The notes beneath the pieces are model-generated. The model was not told the origin of the DNA, did not search any database, and worked only from the letters and a program-made list of their open reading frames with translations. The position numbers were made by a program, and so were the translations under genes. 16,479 nt of DNA from Actinomycetota bacterium (GTDB lineage Bacteria; Actinomycetota; Actinomycetes; Nanopelagicales; Nanopelagicaceae), in assembly GCA_009705675.1 (NCBI GenBank), contig WLSX01000004.1:1-16479 (forward strand). Reading direction: 5' to 3'. Positions 14,552 through 16,479 of the stretch are shown in pieces; within the stretch, counting starts at the first letter, position 1; each line of letters starts with the position of its first letter.

Positions 14552-16479
14552 ATGAGTACCAATATTGAAACTAACCTAGTAAAAACAAGACAAATTGATT
14601 TAAGTGTTACCGGCATGACTTGTTCCTCATGTGTTAGCACAATTGAGCGCTCATTAAATAAAATACCTGGAGTTAGAGCTGCAGTAAATCTGGCAATGGA
14701 GTCTGCGCATGTAATAGCCCCGCTAAATATTTCTGAGAAAGAACTAATCTCCGCTGTATCTTCAGCAGGATATCAGGCCACTGCTTTTAAGGGTGAGCGT
14801 GAATCATTTGAGAGATCAAATCGATTGGGAATTAGGTTATTAATAACGTTTTTATTAACGGCGCCAGTAATTTTGATATCCATGTTTGACAGTTGGCACG
14901 AACAGATTGATGCCCGCCTTTTATCAGTAGTTGATAGTTTGAATATTTTATTGGCAGATAATGGCCAAAAATATGTTATTTCTTACCCAAATGCTCCAAT
15001 TACTACCTGGCTTTTAATTTCGCTGTCGATCCCAGTCGTTTTTATTTTGGCCTGGCCAATTCATAGATCTGCTGTTAAGAACTTAACTCATCCAACTATG
15101 GATACTTTAGTTTCTTTAGGCTCACTTGTTTCACTTGGTTGGAGCATCTACTCTGCGGCAACATATATAGCTAAAGATAATGTGATGCCAACAATTTATG
15201 CTGAAGTTTCTTCAGCGGTTATTTTCTTTGTCATGCTTGGCCGATATTTAGAACATAGAGCAAAACGCAAGGCCGGTTCAGCACTGGCTGAGTTATTTAA
15301 GTTATCTGCTGGCACAGTTGAGGTAAAGCGTGGAAATTCCACATCAGTAATTTCTATTGATGACCTTGTGGTTGGTGATCTATTTGTTGTAAAGCCTGGA
15401 GACTCAATACCAACAGATGGCCAAGTAGTATCTGGATTTAGCACAATTAATAATTCATTTTTAACTGGAGAAGCAACACCTGTTGAGGTGGCTATAAATG
15501 ATTTGGTATTTGCCGGATCAATTAATAACAATGGTAATTTAATCGTAAAAGCCAGTCGTATTGGATCAGATACTGAATTAGCTCGTATAACCCGCATGGT
15601 ACTTGCTGCACAATCTGAAAAAGCACCTGCTCAACAATTAGCTGACCGAGTAAGTAGGGTTTTTGTACCAATTGTTTTGTTGCTTTCTACCTCAACTTTT
15701 CTTGCTTGGTACTTAACTGGAACTGCTCTCGCACAATCAATTGCTACCGCAGTTGCAGTATTAGTTATTGCATGTCCGTGTGCCCTTGGATTGGCAACTC
15801 CAATCGCACTTCTTGTTGCTTCAGGTAAAGCGGCAAAGAGCGGAATAATTATTAGATCACCTAAATCAATTGAAAAAGCAGTTGGTATTACTGATGTGGT
15901 ATTTGATAAAACCGGTACCTTAACTACTGGTCAAATGCTGCTACTGGAGATGGTTTTGATTGATAACCCACTTACAACAGAAAGTACGGCTATCTCTACC
16001 TCTGAGCTAATGAGTTACGCATTAAGCATTGAATCTCTTGATTCACACCCAATTGCATTAGCAATTGCAAGTGCATTATCAAAGCAAGGTATAGAGCCAT
16101 TTACTGTTACTGATTTTGAGCATACTTCCGGCGTTGGTGTTGCAGCTAGAGTCCACCCGATCGGTTCATCTACTTCTAAGGCAGTATTAATTGGTTCCCC
16201 TGTTTCAATTGCCCGTAGTACTACTGAGTTTTCACCAAAATTAATCAATGCGATTGAGGCTGCAAAAACTAGAGCAAACTCAGTTGCAGTTCTTGCAATC
16301 GATGGCCTGGCTTATGGAGTATTTGAAGTGGGCGATCAGGTTAAACCAGAGAGTAAAGATGCTATAAATAGATTACATGCGGCTAAGTTAAATACCTGGT
16401 TAGTAACTGGTGATGGCGAAACTGCAGCAATCTCCATGGGTACACAGGTGGGAATTCCAATCGATCATATTTTTGCCTC
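14552..16479 (+). CDS. copA: Copper-type heavy-metal P1B ATPase (CopA-like); 3' end outside window
   Basis: ATP-driven exporter of Cu(I) across the inner membrane. Seen: 642 complete codons without a stop. An N-terminal HMA metal-binding domain has GMTCSSC (Cys24, Cys27). Membrane helices lie at about 96-112 and 152-168, with two more before the actuator domain, which carries TGEATPV (305-311). The ion-channel motif is CPC (408-410), the phosphorylation site DKTGTLT has Asp452, the HP signature is His499-Pro500, and TGD is at 619-621. The CPC and GMTCxxC motifs indicate Cu(I) (P1B-1) rather than Zn or Cd. Oddities: a loop of about 39 residues between the first two helices, and TGDG where the family usually has TGDN. 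The hinge GDGxND and the last helices lie beyond the edge. It starts 22 nt after rsgA. Confidence 0.92.
   Translation, partial: MSTNIETNLVKTRQIDLSVTGMTCSSCVSTIERSLNKIPGVRAAVNLAMESAHVIAPLNISEKELISAVSSAGYQATAFKGERESFERSNRLGIRLLITFLLTAPVILISMFDSWHEQIDARLLSVVDSLNILLADNGQKYVISYPNAPITTWLLISLSIPVVFILAWPIHRSAVKNLTHPTMDTLVSLGSLVSLGWSIYSAATYIAKDNVMPTIYAEVSSAVIFFVMLGRYLEHRAKRKAGSALAELFKLSAGTVEVKRGNSTSVISIDDLVVGDLFVVKPGDSIPTDGQVVSGFSTINNSFLTGEATPVEVAINDLVFAGSINNNGNLIVKASRIGSDTELARITRMVLAAQSEKAPAQQLADRVSRVFVPIVLLLSTSTFLAWYLTGTALAQSIATAVAVLVIACPCALGLATPIALLVASGKAAKSGIIIRSPKSIEKAVGITDVVFDKTGTLTTGQMLLLEMVLIDNPLTTESTAISTSELMSYALSIESLDSHPIALAIASALSKQGIEPFTVTDFEHTSGVGVAARVHPIGSSTSKAVLIGSPVSIARSTTEFSPKLINAIEAAKTRANSVAVLAIDGLAYGVFEVGDQVKPESKDAINRLHAAKLNTWLVTGDGETAAISMGTQVGIPIDHIFA

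Noticed and set aside
15196..16248. Two minus-strand frames (15196-15597 and 16015-16248)
   Set aside because: They oppose the continuous P1B ATPase frame that carries the TGE, CPC, DKTGT and HP motifs.

Overview
The window looks like a piece of chromosome from an AT-rich actinobacterium with a compact genome. The actinobacterial evidence is specific. There is a single-chain 2-oxoglutarate dehydrogenase in which an E2-type succinyltransferase domain is fused to E1 (Kgd/OdhA type). There is a SigR/RsrA thiol-oxidative-stress pair next to aroA-rsgA, the same neighbourhood as mycobacterial sigH. The TadA ATPase is of the actinobacterial type, and there is a nickel superoxide dismutase with its SodX protease. 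Gene overlaps, very short spacers, low GC by eye and several probable leaderless starts fit a streamlined freshwater lineage such as the acI group (Nanopelagicales). That placement is inference; no 16S or other taxonomic marker is present.

Left part (1-4653), all on the minus strand. Read in the direction of transcription, it runs: a protein with a degenerate GGDEF domain, then tadA-tadB-tadC (the motor ATPase and two inner-membrane platform proteins of a Flp/Tad secretion machine, with no pilin genes nearby), then a long E. coli-type argininosuccinate synthase, then an FMN riboswitch in front of a PnuC-family transporter cut by the window edge. The riboswitch suggests that the transporter carries riboflavin rather than a nicotinamide compound.

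Middle (4681-10016). A small four-helix membrane protein and a short-chain dehydrogenase meet tail to tail with no base between their stop codons. Next comes the 1251-residue kgd gene of the TCA cycle, whose 3' end overlaps the 3' end of the convergent sodX by 11 bp. sodX is divergent from sodN. SodX is expected to remove the 17-residue leader of SodN, exposing His18 and the nickel hook.

Right part (10484-16479). A strong hairpin terminator ends sodN and lies within the 3' end of a convergent hotdog thioesterase-like gene. That gene is the last member of a minus-strand sigR-rsrA-thioesterase operon. Upstream of sigR is a perfect SigR-type promoter (GGGAAT, 18 bp, GTT) that ends almost at the start codon, so sigR is probably autoregulated and its induced transcript nearly leaderless. 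Divergent from it are aroA (EPSP synthase) and rsgA (ribosome-assembly GTPase), overlapping by 11 bp, then a copper-type P1B ATPase that runs off the right edge.

No tRNA, rRNA, insertion sequence, CRISPR array or prophage was seen, and no gene-free stretch exceeds 300 bases; the longest is 157 bases. I see no wholly new system. The items most worth a second look are the riboswitch-controlled vitamin transporter, the autoregulatory SigR promoter at the sigR start codon, the pilin-less tad cluster beside a dead GGDEF protein, and the odd thioesterase in the redox operon.
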